This document shows positions 10,690 to 22,033 of a stretch of 64,000 nucleotides of DNA, in pieces (the first letter of the stretch is position 1; each line of letters starts with the position of its first letter). The stretch is taken from NCBI GenBank assembly GCA_963575645.1, contig OY754468.1, positions 26,002,465-26,066,464 on the forward strand, in the 5' to 3' direction. A program made the translations under genes and the position numbers. A model generated the notes under the pieces. That model searched no databases, was not told the DNA's origin, and worked only from the letters and a program-made list of their open reading frames with translations. The stretch comes from Xanthostigma xanthostigma (taxonomy: Eukaryota > Arthropoda > Insecta > Raphidioptera > Raphidiidae).

Positions 10690-11930
10690 AACGTGGTATA
10701 TTAATTTTTTTTATTTTGTTATTTTAAATTTCATTTAGGATCTAACTTAAGTTTTCCTAAACTATAAATACTTGGTCACAATAACCAATGACAGTTGATA
10801 AACTTAAATGTTTTATTATACAAACGTTAAAAAATCTTAGAAATAATATTATTCTAGCTTGGAAACATTATTAAAGTGATTTGTTGTTAAATTATTCTTC
10901 TAGTAGTATTATGAAACGTAGAATTCAAATATGTGTTTCTTTTATGTTAGTTAACTTTAGTAGATATTGTCGTTAATGTTTTACTTCCGAATTTTCTTAT
11001 AGTTTTTATTTTTATGTTTGTTTTTATCTCTTGTTTTTTAAGATGGTATTTTTTCATTGAAGTGAATTAATTTCCGACTTGTTTGACTTTTATTACTTTT
11101 CTTTTTATCTTTACAATATTTATCTATATAGCTATTGTTCTTTGCCGTGATTGGCTTAAGCCAGTTATAAATAAACTTATATCCTTTCAAATAAACTAGT
11201 ATTAATTTTATCTCCGTGTTTTCGTACAATCAAAATTGTATCAACTAGCTTTTTATCCGGGGGTCAGTGTTTGTTTTTGTCATAACTCGCTTAATTTTGA
11301 TACTAGGAACTTCCATAAAAAATAAAGGTTTATTCAAGCACTTCAAAAAAAGTTGTATGAGTTTTCCCCGAAAAATGCATTGTTTTTTTTTTTTTATATT
11401 TCACGTTGAAACTTTCGATTTTGGCGTTTGACGAAGAAGAACCAACCTTTAACAAGCTATTACTCCATTAGTATTGGGTCTAGTGATATTTTAAACCCAG
11501 TATTTTCTTTTTTTTTATAAGCTACATTTTTACAACGAATGATTTTTTTTCATAAAATACTTATTTTTAGAGTTATTCATGCAAAACCGTCTGAAAATGT
11601 AGTTTTTTTTGTTGAAAAATTGACGTTTCCACTCTCGAATAAGTCGAAAAGTATTGACTTGAAGTAAAAACTCTACAGAACAAAAACTGCTTAGAATTAG
11701 TCAATCTATCCATTCCCATACTTAGGTACTTTTAATAAAAAAAAAATTATCCTCGAGAAGGGGTGGCGTTCATCCTCAGGGTAAAAGCAACCCTCGGCAC
11801 ATTGATAACTTTGAAGTAGAGGGTAAGTAGAACCTTTAACCAAATTTTGGTCCTTATCGGTGTTGTTTGGTAGAGTTGCCAGGTTTGGCCGTTTTTTCTG
11901 TGCATTGACTGAACTAATTGTACTTTTATT
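10690..11930. other. No gene; possible widespread insect repeat at 11.7-11.9 kb
   Basis: Mostly AT-rich background. The part 11750-11870 (CTCGAGAAGGGGTGGCGTTC .. GGGTAAAAGCAACCCTC .. GATAACTTTGAAGTAGAGGG) looks like a fragment of an interspersed repeat I have seen in insects, but I cannot name the family. The 63-codon minus frame at 11038-11229 is Lys/Ile/Asn-rich and not convincing. Confidence 0.35.
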
Positions 11931-11937
11931 GTTTTAG

Positions 11938-12170
11938 ATAGATAGAAGTTTTATTTATTTACAATAATATATTTACAAATGTTTACAGAATTTGCGCACT
12001 GTATAATTTTGTAAATTTAAAATAATAAAAACACTTGAAAATTCTACAAAATATTTTCTCTCTCGACGATCGTTTCGGGCAATCAGTCCATCTTCAGGAG
12101 TACTCCTGAAGTTGGACTGACAATCTATCTGTCTATCTATTTTGTTCCTGTTCAGTACCACAAAAATAAA
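11938..12170. repeat. GATA-flanked segment with a perfect palindrome
   Basis: It begins with AGATAGATAGAAG and ends with TATCTGTCTATCTATTT, opposite-sense tetranucleotide tracts. Inside, 12084-12119 is a palindrome (CAGTCCA-x-CTTCAGGAGT / ACTCCTGAAG-x-TGGACTG). On the minus strand the reading CTCCTGAAGATGGACTGATT then GCCCGAAACG resembles the decayed hammerhead-like motif of Penelope-like elements. Neighbouring ACAATAATATATTTACAAAT is featureless. Confidence 0.5.
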
Positions 12171-12845
12171 TTTTTATATTTAGTGTGATATATCTATACC
12201 TACAATTAAAATTCCTATTTTCATTGATGTTTAAAATGCTTTAAAGTTGAATACAATGTTTATTTTCTTTTTAAAAACTTTTAAGCTTCAAAATTTGTAA
12301 TGAGTGAACTTTGGATGGTAAAATCTCCCTAAGCTTCATTTGTAGTGTACGGTAAACATAATAACGCTGGCAGCTTCAGAAGCATGGCACTGCATTCTAG
12401 GGGATTATGGATAACTTATCTGCAATCTGACGATACGTTAAATATTTTAAGTTATAAAATATTAATCAGCGATAAAATAAATTGCAAGTCAATTCGATTG
12501 CGATGACGAAATTCAAATAAAAAAGTTAGGAATAACATTTTACTTAACTATGAGGAAATGATGAGTGCACACATGCATATAGAAAATTGATGACGCCTGT
12601 TGATTAGCTTTTTCGCTTGAGAAATTCGAACGCACAGCTATAAATTCATAACACATCTGATGATGTAATAACCCGTGTACGTGAAGGCCCTAATGGTGAA
12701 GCGTCAGATTTATAAATAAAAATGGCAGAAGGCAATATTTGCAGATTTGTTACAACATTTCGCTGAATCATTATTTAGAATTCGCAGCTTTGTTATCAAA
12801 TCAACTGAAATTATAATACCGAAGAGTACTTTGACCATATTTAAT
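12171..12845. other. No feature seen
   Basis: Background sequence without supportable structure on either strand. Confidence 0.35.
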
Positions 12846-13160
12846 GCTCCCCGCGGCTCCGCCCGCGATTGAGATGAAACACGATAAAATGTTTGTTCAT
12901 TTCGCAGAGTTTACGAAGGGAATTCCCTATTTTTTTAGCCTAAGTTACTTCTTATACCATTAGCTATCGGCCAGTGAAAGTCCCGTCAATATCGATCCAG
13001 TCGTTTCGGAGATTAGCCGGAACAAACAAACAGACAGTCAAAAAGTTTAAAAATTGTTTTTTGCTATAAGTACCGTATATACTTTCATACGCATTTTGTA
13101 AGAAGATGTTATTTTGACATTACAAACAGACACTCAATTTTATTTATCTGTATAGATTAG
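12846..13160 (-). repeat. Helitron-like or related lepidopteran repeat, reverse
   Basis: The sequence GCTCCCCGCGGCTCCGCCCG .. CGTTTCGGAGATTAGCCGGA then ACAAACAAACAGACAG .. TTTATCTGTATAGATTAG has the block order of abundant lepidopteran repeats whose opposite strand reads CTAATAT .. CTGTTTGTTTGTTC .. CGCGGGC. The CTAG end is not visible, so it may be truncated. No coding sequence. Confidence 0.45.
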
Positions 13161-13180
13161 TGGAGTTGTTTTATTACTGA

Positions 13181-13790
13181 CTAGTGGCCTGTCCCGGTTT
13201 CACCCGGTTGCGATAGATATAATTCTGAAAAATGTATTAAGTTTGCGGCCCGGCGCTAATGCAAGATTCCAATTAAGCGCCCTCAAAATTTTGTTGGAAA
13301 ATCTAATGTTTACACCCCCTTTTAACCCCATTAAGGGTTGAATAAAAAAAAAACGCTGACACAAGGGTTTGCTTATTTTTAATGAAGAGTGCGTATGTTG
13401 AATTCAATGTGTTTCATTTTAACGATTTTTGAAATACGGCTATTTTATCAAAAATCTTTACACCCCTTTTTGACCCTATTAGGGATTGAATTAAAAAAAA
13501 ATGCTGAAACATGGCTTCATTTATTTTTAATGAAGAGTACGTATGTTGAATTCAATGTCTTTCATTTTAATGATTTTTGAAATATGGCAATTTTATCAGA
13601 AATCCTTGCACCCCCTTTTCAGCCCCATTAAGATGCGAATTTCAAAAAATCCCTTCGTAGCGGGTGCTTACGTCATAAAACCTACTGTCCAAATTTCAAG
13701 TTTATAGCTCATGCGGTTTAACCTGGGCGTTGATGAATCGACCAGTTTCAGTCAGTCAGGACAAACGATTGTATGGAAATTATGGAAAAT
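13181..13790 (-). mobile_element. Helitron-like element, reverse, with a 148-bp tandem pair
   Basis: The minus-strand 3' end is visible as CTAGTGGCCTGTCCCGG then TTTCACCCGGTTGCGATAGA on the plus strand, the same end block as at 29.7, 52.1 and 56.2 kb. The interior holds two copies of a 148-bp unit (for example GAAGAGTxCGTATGTTGAAT at 13384 and 13532) plus part of a third. The far end is not clear; GTTTCAGTCAGTCAGGACAA at about 13746 is the last recognisable element-like block. Confidence 0.55.
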
Positions 13791-13955
13791 GTGAAAAAAT
13801 AATGTTGAAGCAACCAGAAACGAAATACTTAGCTTCACTAAATCTTGTCGGCAGTTGATGGACAGTTTAAATACTTCATTTACTTTTAAAGTTTGTGTAA
13901 ATTATATTTTACGTAACTTTACACCAAAAAATTAAATCAAAAAATACAAAAAAGT

Positions 13956-14263
13956 CAGGGCCAATCCTAGGGGTCGGCCGCTCGCGTGCAAAGGCTTAAT
14001 CTGCCGCCACTCTAAAGAATTTTTCATATTTTGACAAATACTTAATGTAGACGTTACCTGTTTAAGAGTGAAAAGTAAAACATTAATACCTACATTTTTT
14101 TCAATAAGTTACCATATAAAATTCAGCATATTTATTCGCCTTATTATATCTAAGTTATAAAAAATTTTGCTTGATTGATAGAACTATATGGGCCTGCGGC
14201 CGCCCCTTATTTTGGTCGCCTGCGTGAAATGCACGCGCTGCACACCTGCTAGGACCGGTCCTG
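13956..14263. mobile_element. hAT MITE (CAGGGCCAATCCTAGG ends)
   Basis: The termini are CAGGGCCAATCCTAG and, inverted, CTAGGACCGGTCCTG. The flanks AAAAAAGT (13948-13955) and AAAAAATT (14264-14271) are an 8-bp duplication with one change. Subterminal GCGGCCGC and GTGCA-rich blocks are GC-rich compared with the neighbourhood. Non-coding: the minus frame over its right half (14155-14343) runs out of the element. Confidence 0.7.
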
Positions 14264-14343
14264 AAAAAATTATTTGAACTATTAGCAAAAATTGACATAG
14301 CGCAATTTATGTTGTGGCCATGATGCCTCTTTAGACGCTTCAT

Positions 14344-16436
14344 CCTTGTGCCCTACAAGGATATAAAGAATTAGAACATGGTCGGATGCACCATACCCTC
14401 TCGGTTGGGTCAAATCACAATTCTGGCATTAAATTTGAACAAATATGACTAACTTCCTTCATTACGATTCACTGATTCGCTATTTATCTACGTGTATGTC
14501 TAAGCAGGCACGTCTTTACGAGAGTCCATTGGATCTTTGAGCATCCTTTAGGTTTCTCTAAATACTACTTATGCCAAAATTTGCATAAATATTAATTGTG
14601 GTTCATTCGTCAGTTGCTTTAGAATTAACTCTCGTCGTTTTTAGTTCTCCGTGCAAACGAGACACTTATGAAATCAGTGCGGTGTCCGTCCGTCTGTCGG
14701 TCTGTATTCTTTGAAACTACTTAGCTCAAAAATTTGAAATTTGGCACAGCGGTAGTGTGGTAACTCAACCACAGACGTGAAGTGTAAAAAATTGAATTTT
14801 GCTTCGGGGTCAATTACAGGGGTGAAATGGGAAATGAAAAAAATTATTCAGGGGCATTCTGTAGGGTCTCAAATAGAAGCTTACGGAAGCACGCATTCAA
14901 CAATATAGATATTTGTTGTATTAAATATCTGCGTGACTTTCAACCCAAGCCAACGAATTTGTGATTACCTAGATAAATTATGTTGATACACTGAAAAAAA
15001 TGTTTAAATCAATGAATATTCATTGATAAAAATGCTTGTGTTTATGAAATATTAATGATTAGAAGCAAAACTTTATTTAAAAAAACAACAATTTTATTGT
15101 AAGTGTGCAAAAAGTTTTCCACAGTTTTGGTTTCAGTATGGTAGGTAGTGTGGTGAGAAAATATATCAAGCAAATAAAAATAGTATTATGAACAAATTCA
15201 TTTTAGTTCGTAAAACGTTTCAATATCTTTATTGTATTTTCTTGAAAAGTCTTAGCTATTTTATAAGATTAATGTTAAATGATTCAGTTTTTTTTATTGA
15301 CTGTATTTTTTATGTTTGTTTACATAAACCAGATAAAATATTTTTTTTCTTAATACAAGCCTGTCTTTAACTGCCTCTTAAAAGCAAAGTTTTACGTTTC
15401 CAAAAGAAATAAAAAAAACTCCACATGCGAGAAGAGAATTATGTAGATTTGAACATTTTTATTACCTTTATTTTACTCAAGGTAAACGACGGATTATTTT
15501 CTCTCATGAAAATATTTTGATTGATGTTTTTTGTAGACAAATCATTAAAAACTAGAAATGCCCGCCTGTTCTCTTTGACTTCTTGTTTCGTCATACTGTA
15601 AAGACTTGCGAATATTATCATGGTTCAATGATTTTCATACATTAGCGTAGAGAAAATCATAATGCTTACCGTTTTCTCGTTTTATGCATTCAGAAGTTTC
15701 TCTTCCATACCTGTGAATATACATTTATGGAAATTAACCATTTGTATTGCAAATTTATCTTTATTTTCATTCACGTAACCAAAAAGTATTGTTCACCTAC
15801 TATTCTTTGCAATTTATACGAATATAAATTCGTTCTTACAAACCGTTTTGGAATTATTATTTCAGTTGTTTATTTTTTATTTTGTAGTTTGAGAAGCAAT
15901 ATACTTCTCAAACCAGTGGCGAAAAAGAGCCAATACTTTTATAAATTTAGTAGTTTTATAATTTTTTTCAATTTTATAATAATTCTTTATAGTCTATATC
16001 TGATTCTTTTTTGGAAAAAATAATTGGAGGAATTGGTTTTCATCAGTTAATCGCAGTATATTTAATAAAGTATATTCGTCTACTAACAAAACCTTTATAT
16101 GTAGAAAATAGCAATTCAGCAATCTTACATGTTCGTTGATTCCTATGGCAGACGGTAGGATTAATCCTGGCAACTCAATTTAATGACGTTGGTTCTTGAA
16201 TTTATCCTTCTAAATCATAAGATATATAACGAGGCAGCGTTTTCCCTGTTTTTTTTTTCTTTATTTTTTTATTTCTTCTTTTACTTCAACGCTTGCATGT
16301 GGTAACTAGCCGCAAAAGTTAGACGCGATAAGATATTTTCTTCTGTTTTTTCTTGGAGAAAAGACTTTGAATCAGTTTCACCTATTTTAAATTAATGAAC
16401 GAACATTTAACTGGTATATATATAGTAGTAATATAT
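14344..16436. other. No gene; one weak repeat trace
   Basis: The part 14640-14930 (GGTGTCCGTCCGTCTGTCGG .. GAAATTTGGCACAGCGG .. GGGGTGAAATGGG) resembles an interspersed repeat arm. A perfect 20-bp palindrome ATCAATGAATATTCATTGAT lies near 15008. The 98-codon ATG frame at 15727-16023 is almost all Ile/Phe/Leu/Tyr/Lys and is what AT-rich DNA gives by chance. Confidence 0.35.
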
Positions 16437-16807
16437 ATAGTTATTGTTCGTATTCATCTCGGGAGAAGAAACTATGACTAATTTGGAATGATTTAACCAC
16501 TATCACTTGTGGTTCGGAAATCCGTCATTTTCGAGAAAATCTACTTCGGTTTTATTTTTACAAAAATACGAATTTTGGGAGTTAACAATTAAAAAAGATT
16601 CCCACTTTTTGGCCTGAATTTTTCCATGATCTGATAGCTTACTAATTGGCCAATCGTCCTAAAGCTAAAAACAAAAATTTTTCTGTTAGATTTTATGTTG
16701 TGTGTTAAAACTTACTATTTTCATAAAAAAAATTACGCATTTCAAGGTTAAATGATTCCAAATTAGTCATAGTTTCTTTTCGCGAGTGGAATACGATCAA
16801 TTACTAG
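16437..16807. repeat. TIR element, about 60-bp arms
   Basis: The left arm (about 16437-16498) and right arm (about 16746-16807) are inverted copies sharing GAAGAAACTATGACTAATTT and GGAATGATTTAACC. The outermost match is TAGTTATTGTTCGTATTC against its near complement. The interior (about 250 bases) has no transposase frame. No clear target duplication. MITE-like. Confidence 0.7.
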
Positions 16808-16959
16808 TTATCCGATATAGTAATATCAATGATATAGTATGTAGTTTAAAAATTGTAGAAAATAACGGGAAGTGTGGTAGAAAAAAAATAGTAATGGTGG
16901 GAATGGCGTCTGTTATGACATAAAGTCGAGAAACGGACGTTAAACGCATAAACATAACA

Positions 16960-17275
16960 TTTCTGATATCGCGTGAGGTGACGCGGGTAATGGCTAGTAT
17001 TCAATATGATATTTGCTATTCGTCGTCTTGGTCACCTACATAATATGTTCCACGTCATGTAAAAATTAATCAAAGTATGCTTAACTAGTTTATTTCTGAC
17101 AGATCTACAAGACAAAAGAGCAGCTGATTTTTTTTTTAATTTTCTAAATATTTCCGGAACTATAAAGTTTAGAAAAAAATTTTATTTACGAAACTTGCTT
17201 GAAATAATAAATAGAATAATAATCCGTGATGAAAAATATACCTTTCAAAATTTCATATTTTTTAGTACTTAAAAA
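16960..17275 (+). repeat. Dispersed repeat R1, copy A (uninterrupted)
   Basis: It contains GGTAATGGCTAGTATT, GATATTTGCTATTCG, CTGACAGATCTACA, CAGCTGATTTTTT and ACTATAAAGTTTAGAAAAA in that order. The same blocks recur at 29.76-30.48 kb, where the repeat is split by an insertion of about 450 bp. Family unknown; no coding sequence seen. Confidence 0.6.
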
Positions 17276-17606
17276 ATTGTCTGCCACGATGATTGTCGCG
17301 CGATAATGGTCTGCTTTTGTTATTTTTCAATAGCAATAATAATATATTATTAAATTTCCAAATGGCAGACGTGGTCAAATACTTTGAAAATTAGTCAAAT
17401 TTTGTACCTGTCGCACCTGAGTACGGGCCGCGGCGGCCACTCCGGACTTAGTGAGTCCCCACTCCATGTATGGTAGGTATAGGAGACTCACTGTGTAAAA
17501 AATCAGGTCTGGTCAAATACATACTGGTAGCCGATCACTGGCTCTTATACTATATGCATCATAACACGTAGTTCAAGGCTCTCGAACCTTCTGCCCGGGT
17601 GGCGTA

Positions 17607-17940
17607 GATTATTTTTCTTCATAAATCGGTCGAAAGTACGCTTATTAATTATATATATATTAATTAATTACTTATTGATTACATAAAAACACAGATAAAT
17701 TTTAATCAAGGAATTTTGGGGTTATACGTAAAAACACGAATGACAGCTGTTCGCGACTATTGGCTGGCGTCAGTAGCGGCAGTCTCATGGAGCGGTGTAC
17801 ATGATAACTATTTTTCTTTACAGCCGGTCTAAAGTACGTACTTCCGGCATCAGTGCGTGTAATGCATAAATTCTAGATTTTCTGTCTTAAAATTGATGCC
17901 GGAAGTACGTACTTTCGACCGAGGTATGAAGAAAATCATT
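17607..17940. repeat. TIR element with an internal hairpin of the same motif
   Basis: The outer inverted repeats (17607-17640 and about 17909-17940) share ATTTTTCTTCATA and GGTCGAAAGTACG. An inner hairpin (17825-17852 with 17892-17921) uses CGGTCxAAAGTACGTACTTC and GGCATCA. The motif GGTC(G/T)AAAGTACG thus occurs three times. An AT microsatellite lies at about 17648-17665. Non-coding. Confidence 0.65.
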
Positions 17941-18036
17941 TGTACGTTATTCTGACTCGAAAATGTATATAACATTTGGTTATGAAATCAATTATTGGCA
18001 CGAACAGTTTCACAAAACACGTCACTCACCTAGTAA

Positions 18037-18482
18037 AGGCCGCTGCACACGAGGCTAGAAACGCTGCTAGATTTGCCTACTAGCTTTCTAGCCCTGTTTT
18101 TCTTGATTGCTGTTATGCGCTCGCTTCACACGAGACGTCTTTTCAAGCTAGTTTTGTGAATAAATCTGGTGCGCGCACAGTGACAGTTCAAAATATATAA
18201 ACACAGAGAAAAACTTGTCTGTTGTCTGACTCCTAGCACAATGACGCCATGTTGGTTTGTAGACGTTTGTTCAAGTCGCCCACGTGACAAGATAGTGTTT
18301 CCTGATTGATTCTTGCTCATACCTAGCAGCGGATTAGCAAGGAAAATAGCCCCTGTTCAAATTTTAAAACTTATCGTAATAGCTAGCAGGCGAGCCCGCA
18401 GTGACGTCATTTCCAGCTTCGTACTCAACCTACCGGTCAGCAGAAGTCCAAGCAGCGTTTCTAGCCTCGTGTGCAACGGCCT
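18037..18482. mobile_element. PIF/Harbinger-type MITE with TAA target duplication
   Basis: The ends AGGCCGCTGCACACGAGGCT and its inverted partner AGCCTCGTGTGCAACGGCCT extend to about 32 bp of terminal repeat, continuing into AGAAACGCTGCT. Both sides carry TAA (18034-18036 and 18483-18485), the 3-bp TWA target expected of PIF/Harbinger. The 446-bp body is non-autonomous. Several frames of 60-72 codons overlap it on both strands and are not genes. Confidence 0.7.
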
Positions 18483-18485
18483 TAA

Positions 18486-18650
18486 CATTCATATATCCGG
18501 AATATTTCTTTCGTGCTATCGTCTCTATTAGACAAGATGATGGGCGACATCAAGTTCCAATACAATGTGATCTTATTGAATAGAGCCAAAGACAGGTGGC
18601 GTCAGGGAGATGTGCTCAGACAGAGCAGGGACCTACTTGTGTATTTATAG
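18486..18650 (+). other. Unrecognised 54-codon open segment next to the MITE
   Basis: From the right edge of the Harbinger-type element a + frame stays open for 54 codons to TAG. It contains LLDKMMGDIKFQYNVILLN and RAKDRWRQGDVLRQSR, a charged composition unlike random AT-rich frames. An ATG pair lies at 18537/18540. I recognise no family. It could be an exon or element fragment. The AT-rich background begins again at once after the stop. Confidence 0.2.
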
Positions 18651-18917
18651 TGCATACATATATTACGTTAATACATACAGGACATTTTCTCTTAGCCCCA
18701 TTGTCGTTCACACAATACCAGCTGTCATGCTCCTTTATAGAAAAACCACTTTGCGCTGAACAAACATTTACTGTATTGTGTATGTGTTTTATAGACGAAC
18801 GTGTATTGTAACGCGGCCCTATCTCTCTGCAGGGGTGCTCGAAACCGTTTACCATTTGCTGCAACTTTCGAATTAGAACTTCTGTGAGGGGAAAAATTTA
18901 AATGTAGTTTGCATTAC

Positions 18918-19090
18918 AATGTTTTTTTTTTGACGTGATAACGTCTTATAAATTGATGAATCACCAATCTTATAAATTGATAAAACACCGGCTGCATGCA
19001 CGAAAAAGTGTAACGTTCCTAACGTTCGTAACGCGTAACGCGTAACGTTCCGCCTGACCCTGTGCGTGCTTTTTGCTAATTTCTCGCTCA
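18918..19090 (+). repeat. Dispersed repeat R2, copy A, with TAACGCG run
   Basis: TTTTGACGTGATAACGTC, TTATAAATTGATGAA, ACACCGGCTGCATGCACGAA and GTAACGTTCCG occur in order. The same blocks recur inverted at 24125-24310. Here an 8-bp unit (TAACGCG with its joint) is repeated near 19029-19048. Part of the ATAAATTGAT block is also duplicated. Family not identified. Confidence 0.55.
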
Positions 19091-19181
19091 ATTTAAATCA
19101 GATCGGTTTGAAACCAGTCTTAAACAAAAGAGGAGAACATTTTACATAGATTTCGTATAACAGAATTTGCCTAAACAGTTT

Positions 19182-19236
19182 TTTTATACAAATTTATATA
19201 GAAAAATATTTTATACAAATTTATATAGAAAAATAG
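19182..19236. repeat. Two-copy tandem repeat, period 27
   Basis: TTTTATACAAATTTATATAG then AAAAATA is repeated exactly at 19182 and 19209. Confidence 0.8.
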
Positions 19237-19527
19237 TTGTATAAATGCAATGTTGTCTAATGCATGGCGCGACGCGGTCGGTCGTCTTTGTTTGCCGTAC
19301 ATGGAAATTAGAAGATAACGTATGTCTTGTCTTAACATGAAAACGGCTGCATTTCTAATGTTTAATTCAATTTTTTGACATTAGTATTTTGTGAAATGCA
19401 ACGCCTTCTAAGTTAAGTATTGGAATAACTAATTATTATTAGAACATAATACTTTGACAGTTGCAAACGTCACTTTTGACATTTCTTATCATTCCGACAC
19501 CAAGGATAAGCGGATTGAAACCAAATT

Positions 19528-19755
19528 TTGGGAGGTTTAGGTTATGTATTACGGAATACGTTATCACGTAAAACTATCGTCCGTAAACCGACTTTACAGA
19601 CAACCAATTTTTTTTTTGAGATTTCGCGCTCTCAGGAACCTGAGTTCGTACCAATCGGTGTGTGTATACCGGCTGGAAGATTATTTAATACACATATACA
19701 CGCGTCAATAGTCTACAACATATCTTTCGAATTAGAAATTGAAAATGATAGGTGA
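19528..19755 (+). repeat. Dispersed repeat R3, copy A, open frame ending at a splice-donor match
   Basis: GGTTATGTATTA, GAATACGTTATCACGTAAAA, CTATCGTCCGTAAACCGAC and TTTACAGACAACCAATTTTT also occur inverted at about 23640-23760. A 75-codon frame runs through the repeat and ends just past GATAG|GTGAGT (junction 19751/19752), a strong match to the AG|GTGAGT donor consensus. The next frame (19739-20041, 100 codons) overlaps it. No domain is recognised. The frame could be chance; the repeat itself is certain. Confidence 0.5.
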
Positions 19756-20041
19756 GTTTGTTCTAGCACTCTTCGCACAATTCGAATTGAAGTATTATTA
19801 TTTGCCAGCAAATACTTTGGAACTGTTGAAGATGTACCTACATGCGGCTGACACGTCAAAAAAAAACTTATCGACAAGCACGTCTATTGTCTTGAAATGC
19901 AGTTTTTCAGCCTTGAAATATATTTTACAGCATTGTGATTTTGGAATTTTGGTATCGAAAACGTATTTAACAACCCCGGAAATTTTATGTTCATTTTTAC
20001 TGAAATTTTCAATTTTTAAAAAAGATCACTCTAAAGTTTGA

Positions 20042-20814
20042 TTTTACTAGTTTGTCATGAGTACCTTAACGATTCCAAAATCTATATTATAAAAATTATG
20101 CTACATTTACCGTTTTTGAATGTATAATAAACATTTCATCTTGAAAATCCATGACGTTGCGTGAGTATGGAATTTACTATTTAAATAAGAAATACAAGCA
20201 ACTTTATGATGAAAAGAAACTGGAGAGATTTATCACCATTGATCTTGTATGAAAGGAACTATCTAAACATTCACCTTAAACGATTAACAAAAATTATGAT
20301 AAACTTCCGTCCAGATGGTTGATGCGAGATATACTAGTAAGGATAAAACTTAATCGTACTCAGTATCCAATTTATTTCTAAATTATATATTCCCTGAAAT
20401 GAATATTTGTTTTTATTTGATATTTCCGTTTTAAATTCCAAGTTTTCAACCAAATAAACTTTTGTAATTTCTTAGACGGTATTAAATTGATAACAGTCGA
20501 AACAATTTGACTTCCCTCGCTTCTTTCTTAATAAAGAAGAAGAGGACGATGTTAATAGCACAACAGTTCGGTAATGTTTGTAATGACATTACCGACATCA
20601 GATGGAAAGCAACTGTGGCAATATGATTGCTTGAGCTCATGCCTTCGTCTCCCTTCTTTCTTTCTTAATAATGACAAGCTTCTCCAGGCCTTACGATGTA
20701 AAGCCTAACGCACATTATTACGTAACATTGTGTGCAATGATAAATTTACCATGTAGGTATTTAAGAACCTGTGTCATTCATGCAACGAAAAATGATTAGT
20801 TTTATGAAATATAA
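20042..20814. other. No gene; two short hairpins
   Basis: CTTCTTTCTTAATAAAGAAG near 20520 and CGGTAATGT .. ACATTACCG (20569-20595) are short inverted repeats. Nothing else is supportable. Confidence 0.35.
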
Positions 20815-20960
20815 AGCTGTTTATATGATAACGCGCGTTCAACGCGCCGCCAACGCGCGTTATCATATAAACAGTTCTATACAATTGTATAGAAACTGTA
20901 AACGCGCGTTGAGTCAACGCGCGTTGAACGCCTCTCATATAAACTAGGCCTTAATTAGTA
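20815..20960. repeat. Compound palindrome with repeated AACGCGCGTT
   Basis: CTGTTTATATGATAACGCG at 20818 pairs with its complement ending near 20872 around a 12-base loop. It is followed by the palindrome TCTATACAATTGTATAGA and further AACGCGCGTT units up to 20930. The CpG-rich decamer occurs at least four times. Probably a foldback element rearranged by internal inversion. Confidence 0.65.
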
Positions 20961-21204
20961 AGATTTTGTAAATCATTTATTCACAAGTCACAACTCGTGT
21001 TGTCAAATAATGCATTTAAAGATTAAAAACGATAAAACAGCTTACATAATTAATAATTAATTTATTGTAAAAGTATAGTATAATTTCTAAATTATAAAGC
21101 CGGATATAAACTATATAGATGCAACTGTATGTATTGGCCGCCGAAACACACTAATCAACCAGTTTATTGTGCGGTATACTTTCAACATTATTTTAATGAC
21201 ACTC

Positions 21205-21236
21205 CAAAGTTCTACGTCACGCCCGCGCCGGTTGAA
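21205..21236. repeat. Possible solitary hAT end
   Basis: GCGCCGGTTGAAAATCACTG followed by CCCTAGCT looks like the 3' terminus of a hAT element (CAGTGATTTTCAACCGG inverted). I could not find the partner end or an 8-bp duplication, so it may be a truncated copy. Confidence 0.3.
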
Positions 21237-21637
21237 AATCACTGCCCTAGCTTATAATCACAGCAAAGACAACAAAAATCCGACGGAAGCGTAACACTGA
21301 AGAGGGTTCAGTGTCCCACCTTAGCATTGTGACTATAGTATGTGGTGTATAGAAGCATCAGTAGGTCGGCCCCATTGTCCTACACTGCCTTGCCATGACG
21401 TTTTCTGTCGTGTCGGGCTTGTTGCCAGCCTCGCTGCTTCTCTTCAACTGACTTATATGTTATGCACAGCAGGACATCCTATTGTTGTGACCTAAAACCG
21501 TTATTCTAATGTATTTATCTTTCAAAATATAATTCATAATTCAAACACTTGCTCGTTTTTTTTTCTTTTTTGTTGCGAAATGCATTCGTAGATTGTGCAT
21601 TCTCGCCTTCGTGTTGCCCACTTTTAGTGATACTGTT

Positions 21638-21888
21638 AAGAAGACTGTAACCAGGAGACCCAGCTCGAGTGTAGCGGTGGACCGATATCTGTCGCATAAA
21701 CCAATATGGCTTACATGTGTGTAGTGTCTGTGAAGGATGTGAACACGACGAACTATCACGAAAACAGGCGGAAAGAACCGAAGTTTTCCCAGGTAGTGAT
21801 AACTGCGCCATCTCGCGTGCTCCAGAAAGCGGTTCGTCTCGAAACACGGCAAGCATATGAATCTAGGTCTCCTGGTTACAGCCTTCTT
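21638..21888. repeat. TIR element, about 25-bp ends
   Basis: AAGAAGACTGTAACCAGGAG (21638) and CTCCTGGTTACAGCCTTCTT (ending 21888) are inverted copies. The 250-bp element is relatively GC-rich, which explains the overlapping 80 to 113 codon frames on both strands; none resembles a known protein. No target duplication was fixed. Confidence 0.65.
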
Positions 21889-22033
21889 GGGTACTCTAAA
21901 ACAATTTTGAGAACGTTGTTCGTAGTTAGTTTTGTTCCAAAGTATTAATCGTTACGGGAGAGTTTGATTGCGGGACAATTTAAAATGAAGCTATAGCGAG
22001 GTTTCGCTTGGAACCAACGTTACAAAAAAAATG

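Noticed and set aside
15727-16023. 98-codon ATG frame as a membrane protein
   Set aside because: Almost entirely Ile, Phe, Leu, Tyr and Lys, which AT-rich codons give by chance; no membrane-protein organisation.
17430-17495. AGTGAGTCCC .. GAGACTCACT as a MITE
   Set aside because: Arms of only about 10 bases and no target duplication.
17570-17605. GGTTCGAGAGCC on the minus strand as a Pol III B box
   Set aside because: No A box or tRNA fold on the 5' side of it.
21515-21856. 113- and 103-codon overlapping minus frames as genes
   Set aside because: They overlap each other and a TIR element, and match nothing known.
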